Shown here: one piece after another, positions 1 to 8,375 of the stretch
Layout: each line of letters opens with the position of its first letter
How positions within the stretch are numbered: the first letter of the stretch is position 1
Assembly (NCBI GenBank): GCA_028279655.1
Contig: JANQNH010000019.1
Location: 1-35,238, forward strand
Direction: 5' to 3'
Source of the DNA: Candidatus Nanoarchaeia archaeon
GTDB taxonomy: Archaea; Nanobdellota; Nanobdellia; Woesearchaeales; JACPBV01
Length of the DNA stretch: 35,238 bases
Made by a program: the position numbers and the translations under genes
Notes under the pieces: model-generated
Told to the model about the DNA's origin: nothing
Databases searched by the model: none
Seen by the model: only the letters and a program-made list of their open reading frames with translations

Positions 1-4
1 CACC

Positions 5-55
5 TAATTAATTTTTATTTATATATAATCTTTTATGATAAATAAAAATTGATTA
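5..55. terminator. AT-rich inverted repeat downstream of primase
   Basis: An 18-nt arm at 5-22 pairs with 38-55 with one mismatch (13 bp perfect at 10-22/38-50) around a 15-nt loop. It lies a few bases beyond the primase stop codon at 61-63, so it can act as a stem at the end of that transcript. Because the stem is all A/T, it could instead be a protein-binding palindrome or part of an element end. Confidence 0.4.
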
Positions 56-60
56 CTAAT

Positions 61-1242
61 TTACTGGAAATCCTGTCTTTCCTTAGTATAAACACAATAA
101 TTACATTTATCAATGCATAGATTGTATTTGATTAATGTTTTCTTTCTAGGTGGTTTCTTTACCTTTGTTTCACAAGTTCCTTCCCTGAAATGCTTCTTGA
201 CATAATATCGTGTAGTTGATGACTTGTAGTCGCTCCAACAAGCATGATTGTCAAAGAGATCTAAAATTTCTTTCATTGACATTTTTTGGGTATACTTAAG
301 AAATTTTACTAAGAAATGCCTTTCGTACCACTCGGTCTCCCTCTTTCTGAGAATGCTATAGTATGCAGGGCATTTCTTTATAGGGACTAACTCATCCTTT
401 ACAGGGGCTAAATCCTTTACCGGAATAAAATTTTTTGCAGGACGTAAATCTTTTACAGCGAAATCTTTTGCTGGCTCTATCGGATTTTCAATCTTTGAGT
501 CTACAGCATCAGCTAATAGCCTTGGTGGCAGCTCAATGTATTTGAATCTATCAGGATATTTCACCGCTTTGATATCTGAACAAAACGGGTAATCCTTGGC
601 CTTAAAGAAATCATCCACAGTCAGGTATGTGGCATAGTTCAGGTAATTAACTTCCTTTTTCAAATCCTTCTTAAGTTTGTTCCAGCTGCCAAATTCAGAT
701 ATCTTTCTGTCTGACGATAGGATTGTGTCTTTATCCAGCCCAAAGACAAGACATTTCGCATGCTTGGTATCAGGCAGCTTGGATTTCTTGATAAGATATC
801 TTGTTATCATTTCCCATTCATCCATATCATTCAGTTTTTCTAGAAAAAAGACTATATGCAGGCCAGAGCCAGAAGCCCTTATATAGATTAATTCTTTGGG
901 TATGTATTTGAGCAGTAGGAATAGTAGTTTCTTGGCAGCTTTCTTAAGTCTTGGAAAATAGCTGTTCACAATTTCTTTTGTTATGAGTTCTATCTTATTT
1001 CCTTCTTCTGTGAATGTGCTCCACTCAAGGTCAAAAAAGAATTCCTGTATGTACAGCTTGTTGTCATTCACATTTAATCGGTATCTGCCCTGTATTTGGT
1101 CAATGGAAATATCCTTGGCACAAACAAGGTTGGATCTATTTTTACTTTTATCAAACCATCCTGTTTTAATGTTAAGGAATATCTTCCTGGTAATCTGGAA
1201 GTCCTTTTCCATGTTTTGCAGGAGTTGTGTTTGGGTTGTCAT
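61..1242 (-). CDS. Single-chain archaeo-eukaryotic primase (PriS-PriL fusion type)
   Basis: Predicted DNA primase of about 393 aa that would make primers for element replication. The N-terminal half has archaeo-eukaryotic primase (AEP) signatures: the acidic motif FFFDLEW (Asp71, Glu73), the SGSGLH motif (about 124-129), and a third motif around Asp178 to SEFGSW (182-187). A linker (about 256-289) repeats short PAKDF/VKDL/PVKD units. The C-terminal part resembles the PriL iron-sulfur domain, with Cys291 followed about 85 residues later by a CX3CX2C cluster (376, 380, 383). I chose the third possible start because AAGGA (minus strand, 1251-1255) lies 8 nt before that ATG; the frame is open further to a TTG at 1266. 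Single-chain PriS/PriL primases are known in Nanoarchaeum and relatives, but this copy sits in a mobile-element context. The AEP call is firm; the Fe-S domain is likely. Confidence 0.8.
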   Translation of the reverse strand: MTTQTQLLQNMEKDFQITRKIFLNIKTGWFDKSKNRSNLVCAKDISIDQIQGRYRLNVNDNKLYIQEFFFDLEWSTFTEEGNKIELITKEIVNSYFPRLKKAAKKLLFLLLKYIPKELIYIRASGSGLHIVFFLEKLNDMDEWEMITRYLIKKSKLPDTKHAKCLVFGLDKDTILSSDRKISEFGSWNKLKKDLKKEVNYLNYATYLTVDDFFKAKDYPFCSDIKAVKYPDRFKYIELPPRLLADAVDSKIENPIEPAKDFAVKDLRPAKNFIPVKDLAPVKDELVPIKKCPAYYSILRKRETEWYERHFLVKFLKYTQKMSMKEILDLFDNHACWSDYKSSTTRYYVKKHFREGTCETKVKKPPRKKTLIKYNLCIDKCNYCVYTKERQDFQ

Positions 1243-1266
1243 TTTCATGTTCCTTAAAATGCACAA

Positions 1267-1285
1267 CCTAAGAATAAGTCTTAGG
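1267..1285. promoter_or_regulatory. 7-bp inverted repeat before primase
   Basis: CCTAAGA and TCTTAGG are perfect inverted copies around a 5-nt loop, placed between the stop of the zinc-ribbon membrane protein gene and the primase Shine-Dalgarno sequence. It may be an mRNA hairpin that separates expression of the two genes. Function is not shown by sequence. Confidence 0.3.
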
Positions 1286-1288
1286 CGT

Positions 1289-2071
1289 TCACACTATCCT
1301 TACACTGAAACGCCTTAAATCCAGTAATTCATCCCCATCATATAAGCTTACATTAAAGTGAACTAATCCTTTCTTTTTTGCATGGACTATCCACTCGATA
1401 TTCTTGCCATCAAATATGGCTTCATTATCATTGGTATAAACATCCTCTCCTGTTATGTATGTCTTAAGATTCTTGATTGATGGTAATCTTTTTTCGCTGA
1501 GCTCATAATGGATGTGGAATTTATCTGTTCCTGTTTTTTCAGGAAACTCAAAATTTTCAAGCTTGACGGTTTCTAAGTATTTGGATGCCTCATGCTGTTC
1601 CACTGCCACTAAAAAGGTCAAGGAAAATAGGATCACTGTAATCACTGATGTTGCAGCTATGGCAGCTATCTTTTTTTTCACAACTCTTTTTTTTATTTGC
1701 TCCTGAAAGCCGAAACCGCAAAAGTTACAATATGGTTGGCCTTTGGGTATGTTGGCTTTACAGGAATTGCAAGGTTTTGTAAGCCCTGCTCCGCAGCCTG
1801 AGCAGAACTTACTTTTTGGTCTGTTGTGGCTTCCGCACTTGCAGACGATTAATCCGTACCTGATTTCACCATCTTTTTCCCTGTTGTGCTTCCTGACATC
1901 CTTGACAATGCTGAACAAGATAATGAAGTAGGCTACTATGTTTATGTATGGGATGAAAATAAGCGGTAAAAATAACAAAGTCTTTTTCCATTTTCCAACA
2001 TAGAGAAAGCTAAATGGGCCTGTGAAAATCGCCAGTAAAAATCCAATAAAACTGTTTTTATATTTTGCCAT
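1289..2071 (-). CDS. Membrane protein with two zinc ribbons
   Basis: Protein of 260 aa. Hydrophobic segments at about 8-25 and 31-54 form an N-terminal hairpin. Two short zinc ribbons follow (CKCGSHNRPKSKFCSGCG and CNSCKANIPKGQPYCNFCG, about 77-120), then a basic patch, a third transmembrane helix (about 133-152) and a beta-rich C-terminal domain of about 105 aa. The layout suggests the ribbons face the cytoplasm and the C-terminal domain faces out. Zinc-ribbon membrane proteins of this kind are common in archaea and mostly unassigned. The gene lies between VirB4 and the primase on the same strand, after a roughly 250-bp gap, so it may be an accessory of the conjugation-like apparatus. No specific function can be given. 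Confidence 0.7.
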   Translation of the reverse strand: MAKYKNSFIGFLLAIFTGPFSFLYVGKWKKTLLFLPLIFIPYINIVAYFIILFSIVKDVRKHNREKDGEIRYGLIVCKCGSHNRPKSKFCSGCGAGLTKPCNSCKANIPKGQPYCNFCGFGFQEQIKKRVVKKKIAAIAATSVITVILFSLTFLVAVEQHEASKYLETVKLENFEFPEKTGTDKFHIHYELSEKRLPSIKNLKTYITGEDVYTNDNEAIFDGKNIEWIVHAKKKGLVHFNVSLYDGDELLDLRRFSVRIV

Positions 2072-2318
2072 AACATGGCTAAACTCATTTTCTCATTAAA
2101 AAACCTTCTACACTCTCTCTTACCTATGTCGGGATTCCTGTTAAAATATCTATATAATACAATATTTTTCTCATTTTCTTTGGGTTGTATTGGATGCATT
2201 CACATCTTGCCCCTAATTCCTACTTAAAATCAGGAGATTTTTAGTCCCTTTCAGGCTGAAAAGCCCTATTCCGGCTTTTATACGCCAAACCACATTTATT
2301 CAGGTTGGATTTAGGTGG
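2072..2318. other. Intergenic space downstream of VirB4
   Basis: No convincing gene is visible in this 247-bp gap. It contains the hairpin at 2261-2277 and, on the minus strand, AT-rich TATA-like stretches near 2150-2160 that could start transcription of the zinc-ribbon protein and primase genes. An 85-codon minus-strand frame here overlaps the zinc-ribbon gene out of frame and has no recognisable features. Confidence 0.4.
2261..2277 (-). terminator. Candidate terminator after the conjugation operon
   Basis: On the minus strand AAGCC, a 7-nt loop and GGCTT are followed by two further T residues, making a TTTT end. It lies about 40 nt past the VirB4 stop codon. The stem is only 5 bp, so the call is weak. 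Confidence 0.3.
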
Positions 2319-5300
2319 CTATTTGTTTTGTTTGATCAGTTTATGCACGACAGCAACTGATTGTGAAAAGCTGCATACATGGCCTTTTTCTGATTTTATG
2401 TTATCATAATATTTCAGGTCATTTTTCTTGCATGCAATAATCCAGTAATCAGAAGCTTCCTCAAGTTTGCTTATCTTTGCGGTAATCTCATGCTTTCGCT
2501 GTACACTGGACTGGATTTCAATAAAGATTCTTTTGCCGTTAGGCAAAGGAATCATAACATCAACTTCCATGTTTGTTTTCTTATCCCTAAATTCAGCTTG
2601 TGCTTTTGAGAAAGATTGAAGGTAAAGATATTTGTAAGTTAGATGTTGGAGGGTTTCTTTACCTTGAATCTTTCCAAGAACAGTAATCAGCTTCCCATAG
2701 AAATTAAACACATCATTCTTGGATTCCTTGTAGCCAAGTGATTTGAGTACGGATACATCTTCTTCTGAAATATTTTTCTTTAGGTGTAGGGTCTTCTTGG
2801 TTAGCTCCTGTACTTTATCCCTGCTTTCCTTTTGGGTTCTCTGTTCGCTTATCTCCCTTACCACTTCTTTTTTTGTTTTGACTTTTAGTGCTTTCTCTTT
2901 CAGAAAGTTCTTCATTCTTTTTCCAACTCTTTCGTACAGCTCCTCTTCCCTTTTGGTTAGATGAAATGGTTTTGTACTGTATGGGTGGTTTCTGTAATAG
3001 CTCTCTGCTTTTTTGATTACATCATAATCCTTTTCCGCTTTAATTCTTGTGTTTTCAGTAACCAGAATAGAGCCGTCTTTTGGCATTATGTTTTTCTTTC
3101 CCCTTGAAAGCCAGAAGTCTAATAGCTTATCCGCATTTATTCTTATTTTTCTCAGCTCTTTTTTCTTGTTCTGCTCATCTCTTATAGCTTCTTTAATCTT
3201 CTTCTGAACATCCTTCGGATACTTATCAAGAATTGACTTCTTTAGTTTCTCATCAATAATCTTCTTTGCAAGAACAGGTATGGCTTCTTTAACTGCAATA
3301 TCATAGCCTAAGTCCTCGATAAACAATTCCTTGAGGCTTTCTTCCAATATTTTCTTTTCCTCAAGTTCATATGCCTGAATATCATTTGGATTTGTTGTAA
3401 TAAGCTTGTATGTTTCAGGCTCAATCTTGATTTTTACCTGGAATCTTTCCCTATTCCAGATTAGGATTCCTTCTCCAATCCCGCTGTGAAGCAGTATTTC
3501 CTGTTCCTTTTCATTAAGGTCAAATGTTAAAGAGGTTTTCCTTAACAGGTTTTTCTTGCATCCCATAAGATATGTAAACATTAGATTTCCAAGAAGTGTT
3601 TCGCCTTGCTGGCAGTTGTTAAGCTGGCCTAAATCCTGCAATACCAAGAGCATTCCAGTATTGGATTTTCTTACCAATACTATCATTGTTGAAAGAAAAT
3701 CAGCCAGCACCTCATGCTTCAGCCATAATGGTGCCTCTTCCAGCACAATCAAAGTCTTGTCCCTGTTGCCCATTGCTTTTGCCTTTACATAATTCATGAC
3801 AATTGCCGTTAATGTTTCCTTTATTTGCGTGGGGGTATTCTTGAATTCAAAAACAGTGAATGGATTGTCAATATTCAGCTCTGTACCTGCCTGGTCAATA
3901 AAGGAGTACATTCCATCTCCGGTAAATCTTGAAAGCCTGCTTAATAATGCCTCTATGCTCATTCTTGCATTTTCTGATTTTGCCTCTCTGAAAAGCTTGT
4001 GCAAGGCTATCTTCAGCTTATCAAGCCTTGGGGGATTCTTTTTCCATGAAGTAGGATTCTCTGCTGTAATGCCAACCATTTCAAAGGCCATAAGAATTGC
4101 TTTTTCAAGCCAGGGCTCCTGTGCTTTTGTAATGCCCTGCTCTCCGCCGAGCATAACGCTTAAAATATGTTCAATAGCGAACACATCCTCAAGAAAATCG
4201 CCTGTAAACAAGCCCATGATTGCTGGAATGTTTTTTGAGTCCTTGCCAAATGAAATATAGGTTCCCTTCTTTTTTTCACACATCCTCTTGTATTCAGGCT
4301 GTGCTCCAAGTGTGGCTGCTGGATCAATAATTATTATTTTGGTTCCCCTGATTGTATTTTCTTGGTCAATAAAGAATTTTAATGTCATGGATTTTCCAGA
4401 ACCTGTCGGACCTATAAAAGCTCCAGAATATGATTCCTCATCCCACAAGCATCTTGCCACAGGCAGATTATTAGGTCCCCAGCCTAATAGAACACCCTGT
4501 TCCTCATCCACATCATAAAACGGGCTGGAAAATGGGAATGAAGCAGCCAAGGCATCATCAGGCACCAAAACGCCCTTGTCATTCACATAATTAATGGATG
4601 TGGGAATAACAGACTTGAGCAATTGCTGCTGGAAATTGGTTGTGACTTTGGTTATAATTCCAAATGATTTTAAGGAGGACTGGATTCTTTTGGACAACGC
4701 TATAGCACTTTCAGATGTCACCCCTTTGGAAACCAAGTGGATGTTTGTTCGATAAAGCTTATAGCTTCCTTTAGATATGTTTCTTAGGTTGTCTGTAAGC
4801 TCGTCCCTTTTCTGTTCCAGGATGGGATTGGTTTCGCCTCTTGACTCATACATGTAAATGTCGCTTCTCACTTTTCTTAATTCGCTTGTAAGATATTGTT
4901 GTAAAGCCTGCACACTTGATGGCTCAATAAATATAGAGTAATCAACATCGCTCCTGTCCCTTGTCATGCCTGAGAGCCAGTCTTCTGCAACTGTTTCTGG
5001 AAGACCTACGCAGGTCATGCCCTGATAGTGTTTTGAGCCTACCTGTATTGAATGTGGCTTCGTGTCTATGAATTCGGGCTTGATTAATGCGCTGAGCATC
5101 TGTTGCTGGGTAAAGGTTCCAATTGCATCTTCTTCCCTGTATTGGATCATGTCTTCCTCAAACAGGATATCTTCCCTCTTTTTCAGCTGCTCAAGAATCC
5201 TGATTTTTTCAAAATTGGATAATCCCTTAAAGAAAGGCTGTAACTCTGAAACATAAACTAGTTTTTTCTTTACAATATAATTATAGAGCTGACCTGTTAT

Positions 5301-5357
5301 AATGTCAACTTCATTTTTTCCAAGCATAAATGCTTTTGTTTTTCTGAATAGATTCAT
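2319..5357 (-). CDS. virB4: VirB4-type ATPase with C-terminal PD-(D/E)XK-like domain
   Basis: Motor ATPase of a type IV secretion/conjugation-like system, 1012 aa, larger than ordinary VirB4 proteins (about 800 aa). The N-terminal domain precedes a VirB4/HerA-type ATPase core: Walker A GPTGSGKS at 316-323, Walker B TLIVLEEA at 535-542, then VLVRKSNTGMLLVLQDLGQL, typical of the family. A long charged region follows, and the last 90 residues contain Asp933 and the strand IFIEIQ with Glu947 and Gln949. That is the D...ExQ/ExK pattern of PD-(D/E)XK nuclease folds. I chose the ATG at 5357 because GGTGAT just upstream is an ideal Shine-Dalgarno sequence and the upstream gene stops one base earlier; the frame also opens at a GTG inside that site. 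It is the last gene of the operon. No separate VirD4 coupling ATPase is seen, so it may serve both roles (inference). Confidence 0.9.
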   Translation of the reverse strand: MNLFRKTKAFMLGKNEVDIITGQLYNYIVKKKLVYVSELQPFFKGLSNFEKIRILEQLKKREDILFEEDMIQYREEDAIGTFTQQQMLSALIKPEFIDTKPHSIQVGSKHYQGMTCVGLPETVAEDWLSGMTRDRSDVDYSIFIEPSSVQALQQYLTSELRKVRSDIYMYESRGETNPILEQKRDELTDNLRNISKGSYKLYRTNIHLVSKGVTSESAIALSKRIQSSLKSFGIITKVTTNFQQQLLKSVIPTSINYVNDKGVLVPDDALAASFPFSSPFYDVDEEQGVLLGWGPNNLPVARCLWDEESYSGAFIGPTGSGKSMTLKFFIDQENTIRGTKIIIIDPAATLGAQPEYKRMCEKKKGTYISFGKDSKNIPAIMGLFTGDFLEDVFAIEHILSVMLGGEQGITKAQEPWLEKAILMAFEMVGITAENPTSWKKNPPRLDKLKIALHKLFREAKSENARMSIEALLSRLSRFTGDGMYSFIDQAGTELNIDNPFTVFEFKNTPTQIKETLTAIVMNYVKAKAMGNRDKTLIVLEEAPLWLKHEVLADFLSTMIVLVRKSNTGMLLVLQDLGQLNNCQQGETLLGNLMFTYLMGCKKNLLRKTSLTFDLNEKEQEILLHSGIGEGILIWNRERFQVKIKIEPETYKLITTNPNDIQAYELEEKKILEESLKELFIEDLGYDIAVKEAIPVLAKKIIDEKLKKSILDKYPKDVQKKIKEAIRDEQNKKKELRKIRINADKLLDFWLSRGKKNIMPKDGSILVTENTRIKAEKDYDVIKKAESYYRNHPYSTKPFHLTKREEELYERVGKRMKNFLKEKALKVKTKKEVVREISEQRTQKESRDKVQELTKKTLHLKKNISEEDVSVLKSLGYKESKNDVFNFYGKLITVLGKIQGKETLQHLTYKYLYLQSFSKAQAEFRDKKTNMEVDVMIPLPNGKRIFIEIQSSVQRKHEITAKISKLEEASDYWIIACKKNDLKYYDNIKSEKGHVCSFSQSVAVVHKLIKQNK

Positions 5358-5358
5358 T

Positions 5359-6222
5359 TCAATCACCCTTCTTAACCCAGATGTTGAATAGCTCTCTGAG
5401 TGAATAGTATTTGTGGAGCCTGCTTTTGTTTAATACAACGAAGTCCTCGCAATATGAATCAAAAAGATTTGAAATTCTGCTGTCATCCAGCCTTTCAATC
5501 TGCAAGCTTAGCTTTTTCTCAGCAAGAATCTCATCAAAGAAATTCTTTTTTATGTAATCCCTAATCTTATATTGTGCATTCTTAACACTATTAAAATTAT
5601 TAAGCGAATAATAACCCCTATTTTTCCTGAACAGTTGCAAGGCAATTAATGCTTTTCTCTCCAATATTTTTTTGGTCTGCTCTTTTTCCCACTCACTCCT
5701 TTTTTCTTTAGGCCTGATCCTTGCCCTGAACTTGATTGAAGAAAGCCTAGAGATACAGTCATTTGTTCGTTGGTTTAGTAATTGCAATGCTTCTACATAT
5801 GCCTCAGGATTTTTTATAAGGTCGGTGTCTGAATGAACTGGCACAACAAAATAACATAATAGCACTGGCCTTACTTTGAGTTCCAAAAAAAGCTTAAGCC
5901 ATTTTTTAAACTCATCACTCTCAGCCAAAACATCATTATAGTTTTTTTTGTAATTGTTCTTTATGGTTTTCTCTACATTGGCCATTCTTTTCCTGTGTAG
6001 ATATTTCTCGCAATCCCTGTTCAGAAACCTTAATACAATCTGGACTGGAAAGTTCAGTGAGCGGATGAAATACTGGTATTGGAAGCGTAACTGTATTTTT
6101 TCATCTGGCTCAAGCTCGGACAGGTTTATCGGCAGCACCTCTGATATGGAGATTATAGTATGCGAATCCAGCAATGCAGCATTATCCTTTATGGACGCTT
6201 TTTCCAAGAGTATGTTGCTCAT
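5359..6222 (-). CDS. VirB4 N-terminal-domain-like protein, soluble
   Basis: Protein of 287 aa with no membrane segment. The start resembles the N-terminal domain of VirB4-type and PrgI-associated conjugation proteins: a strand with SHTIISISEVLPINLSEL, then a helix carrying FIRSLNFPVQI (about 52-62). The same RSL(N/D)(F/Y)P(V/L)QI motif occurs in the next gene upstream, so the two are probably distant paralogs of one domain. The middle and C-terminal parts are highly charged and helical. The gene overlaps its upstream neighbour by 4 bases and stops one base before the VirB4 ATG, so the three are tightly coupled. I infer a cytoplasmic partner of the VirB4 ATPase. Confidence 0.65.
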   Translation of the reverse strand: MSNILLEKASIKDNAALLDSHTIISISEVLPINLSELEPDEKIQLRFQYQYFIRSLNFPVQIVLRFLNRDCEKYLHRKRMANVEKTIKNNYKKNYNDVLAESDEFKKWLKLFLELKVRPVLLCYFVVPVHSDTDLIKNPEAYVEALQLLNQRTNDCISRLSSIKFRARIRPKEKRSEWEKEQTKKILERKALIALQLFRKNRGYYSLNNFNSVKNAQYKIRDYIKKNFFDEILAEKKLSLQIERLDDSRISNLFDSYCEDFVVLNKSRLHKYYSLRELFNIWVKKGD

Positions 6223-7304
6223 CTTTCAGCTCCGTTTGTTATTATTTGGTTAAATAGGTCCAGCTCATCAATATTCAAATCCTGTAGAAATGTTTGGTCA
6301 GGCTTTTTGTCATCGTAGTTCGCCACTTTGTCATACACTTTCCTCATCACAAACTTACTGAACTCACTCTTATCATTTGATGAATTAAGCCACATCACCG
6401 GACTGAGATAGGAAGTGTCTATCTCAAATAAATCTGTGAAATATGTGGTGTAAAGAGACAAAAGCTGGTTTGAGTTCATCCTTTTTGCCTTCACCCCTGT
6501 ATTTGAAATCTTTTCTATTACATCTTCCACTCTGTTGCCAAGCACCTTTAATGATTTATTGTACTCTTCCTTCCTTTTGCCAGAAAAAATGACTTCCTTC
6601 CCAAGAAGATAAAAGAACAATTCTTTCATGGAATCAGCAAAGGATTTTTGTTCTGAGAAATCCTTGTAAGGAACAATTATGTAGAAAAGCCTGTTTCTTG
6701 TGCTGGATTCTGTTATCTCCTTTCCAATCCATTTTGTTAAGGATTCTATCCTCTCAAGGGAATTTGTATTGTTGTTATGCTCCACCACCATCTTTCTTAG
6801 ATTAGACAGCCACCCCCCCAGATTAACATCAGAGCTTCTGCAACAAATCTGTAGGGGATAATCAAGGGATCTAAGAAATGCCCTATAATTGGCAAGCACA
6901 TCCTCTTTTTCTGCATCTCCAAGTATTGAAAAATCAATGGGCTTAACCTCAATTATCGCAAGGAGTATTCCATTTTTCAGGTAGATAGTATTATCTCTTA
7001 TTGAGGATATAGGTATGAATTTATCCAGCTTGGGATTGTAATAACCGATATCATGAAGGCTGTTCTTAAGATTCAGCCATGCGGTTACCCTTTCGTCAAA
7101 ATGAAGATGGATTAAAATCAGACTCACAACAGCTATCGGAATTAAAATGCATAGCTTTACTATGGGATTGATGTTAAGAAAATGATAGATGGCTGCAATG
7201 CTCCCGAGCAATACCAAGAAGTAAACAAACTGCCTGAAGTTCCATTTAACAAAGGGAATGAACTCATCCTCGTATTTATTAAGGTTTTTTGGTATTTCGT
7301 ACAT
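6219..7304 (-). CDS. PrgI-like membrane protein with VirB4-N-like domain
   Basis: Protein of 361 aa. Two transmembrane helices (about 25-43 and 48-66) follow the cytoplasmic start YEIPKNLNKYEDEF, the arrangement of the PrgI/VirB3-like proteins of Gram-positive and archaeal conjugation systems. A VirB4-N-like domain follows, with the strand LLAIIEVKPIDFSILG and the helix motif FLRSLDYPLQI (about 143-153). The C-terminal 150 residues are helical and charged. It overlaps both neighbours by a few bases, between the VirB6-like gene and the soluble VirB4-N-like gene. I infer that it anchors the ATPase complex at the membrane channel. Confidence 0.7.
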   Translation of the reverse strand: MYEIPKNLNKYEDEFIPFVKWNFRQFVYFLVLLGSIAAIYHFLNINPIVKLCILIPIAVVSLILIHLHFDERVTAWLNLKNSLHDIGYYNPKLDKFIPISSIRDNTIYLKNGILLAIIEVKPIDFSILGDAEKEDVLANYRAFLRSLDYPLQICCRSSDVNLGGWLSNLRKMVVEHNNNTNSLERIESLTKWIGKEITESSTRNRLFYIIVPYKDFSEQKSFADSMKELFFYLLGKEVIFSGKRKEEYNKSLKVLGNRVEDVIEKISNTGVKAKRMNSNQLLSLYTTYFTDLFEIDTSYLSPVMWLNSSNDKSEFSKFVMRKVYDKVANYDDKKPDQTFLQDLNIDELDLFNQIITNGAER

Positions 7305-8374
7305 TATCTTTCCACCGCCTCACCCAAAGGATCCCGATAGCCGGAATATGAGATATCCTTTTTGGAGTTCCATTTATCCTTTATTCTCTCCCCGTAATGC
7401 TTTATATCGGACTTCATCTTTGCAGGCACCTGCTTGTAGATTTTCTTAACTGACTTGAACGTATAGGTTACCGGGCTTGCAATATCAAAATTCAGCCCAA
7501 TCTTCTTGTAGAGCTTGTTGTTAACGTATAATGTGGATGTAAGTGCAAGAAAAGTAAGAATCCCCAAATCAACAGGAAGAAATAGTGCCTGTATAACATT
7601 AACCACCACCTTGCCCATTGCAAATACCAGCATCCAGATAAAAGGAAATATCGAATTAATAGCCAATATCTCTACCAGTTTCTTTCCGAATTGCCTTGTG
7701 GGAGTGAAAAAGTACAGTATCATTATGATTGGCAGCAGGCATATGAGTATCATAACAACAAGGTGCCTTGTGATTATTTTGATGAAGAATGGAATTCCAA
7801 TTATGATGAAAACCAATACATATAATAGCATTAAAACAAATGTTGACGCACCATTCAGAATTATCTCTCTTATTGTAAGGTCTGATATCTGCTGGTTTAA
7901 AAATGACTCCCATACATAAACAACAAAGGAGTTTGTAATCATCATCAAAAGCCATGCGAATATAAGGCTGAGGTTTATGAAAATTATCAGATAAATGAGG
8001 TTGAGGGCCTGCTCTTTTGCAATCCTTCTTTTTTCAGTATCAACTGCTGCAAAAAGCCACAAATATCCAGCATATAAAATCATTAGTACTATGAATGCGG
8101 ATGCTATGTAGTTTATCTTAGCCCAGTATGGGCCAAGCGTTGCTATGTCTATTTCAATAGTCATTAGCTCTCCAAAAGCTTCGGTAACCTGCTCTAATGG
8201 CATTATTAGAAAATCAACAGCATTCTGATACATTTTGGCAAGACCGCAGCTGATCCATGTGGAAGGCCTGTAGAATTCCACTTCTTCACATTCCTCTGGC
8301 TCTGAGTCAAGGTCTAGAGCAAGACAGTCCGATGCCAGCAACAATGCAATTATGATAACCGATATCCACTTCAT
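7304..8374 (-). CDS. VirB6/TrbL-like polytopic membrane protein, copy 1
   Basis: Protein of 356 aa with a signal peptide ending near CLALDL, a conserved extracellular segment (YRPSTWISCGL), and five to six strongly hydrophobic helices from about 90 to 300, then a basic cytoplasmic tail of about 60 aa. The pattern of signal peptide, soluble N-terminus, helix cluster and cytoplasmic tail matches VirB6/TrbL-type channel proteins. It is clearly paralogous to the next gene upstream: both share YRPSTW, APYWAK or GPYWAK, AAVDTEKRR or SAVDVRKR, GIPFFIKI or GIPFLIKI, and a TP(T)RQFG/LPTQHFG motif. The start overlaps nothing and is 1 bp from its neighbour. It would form the inner part of a translocation channel (inference). 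Confidence 0.7.
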   Translation of the reverse strand: MKWISVIIIALLLASDCLALDLDSEPEECEEVEFYRPSTWISCGLAKMYQNAVDFLIMPLEQVTEAFGELMTIEIDIATLGPYWAKINYIASAFIVLMILYAGYLWLFAAVDTEKRRIAKEQALNLIYLIIFINLSLIFAWLLMMITNSFVVYVWESFLNQQISDLTIREIILNGASTFVLMLLYVLVFIIIGIPFFIKIITRHLVVMILICLLPIIMILYFFTPTRQFGKKLVEILAINSIFPFIWMLVFAMGKVVVNVIQALFLPVDLGILTFLALTSTLYVNNKLYKKIGLNFDIASPVTYTFKSVKKIYKQVPAKMKSDIKHYGERIKDKWNSKKDISYSGYRDPLGEAVER

Positions 8375-8375
8375 T

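Noticed and set aside
983-1318. 111-codon plus-strand frame over the primase start
   Set aside because: Antisense shadow of the primase gene without a ribosome site.
2319-5357. VirD4/TraG-type coupling protein or HerA rather than VirB4
   Set aside because: The N-terminal domain, gene order with PrgI-like and VirB6-like genes and the ATPase motifs fit VirB4 better; HerA partners NurA, which is absent here.
7656-7955. Minus-strand frame of 99 codons inside the VirB6-like gene
   Set aside because: Out-of-frame shadow of a well-supported membrane protein; composition is not protein-like.
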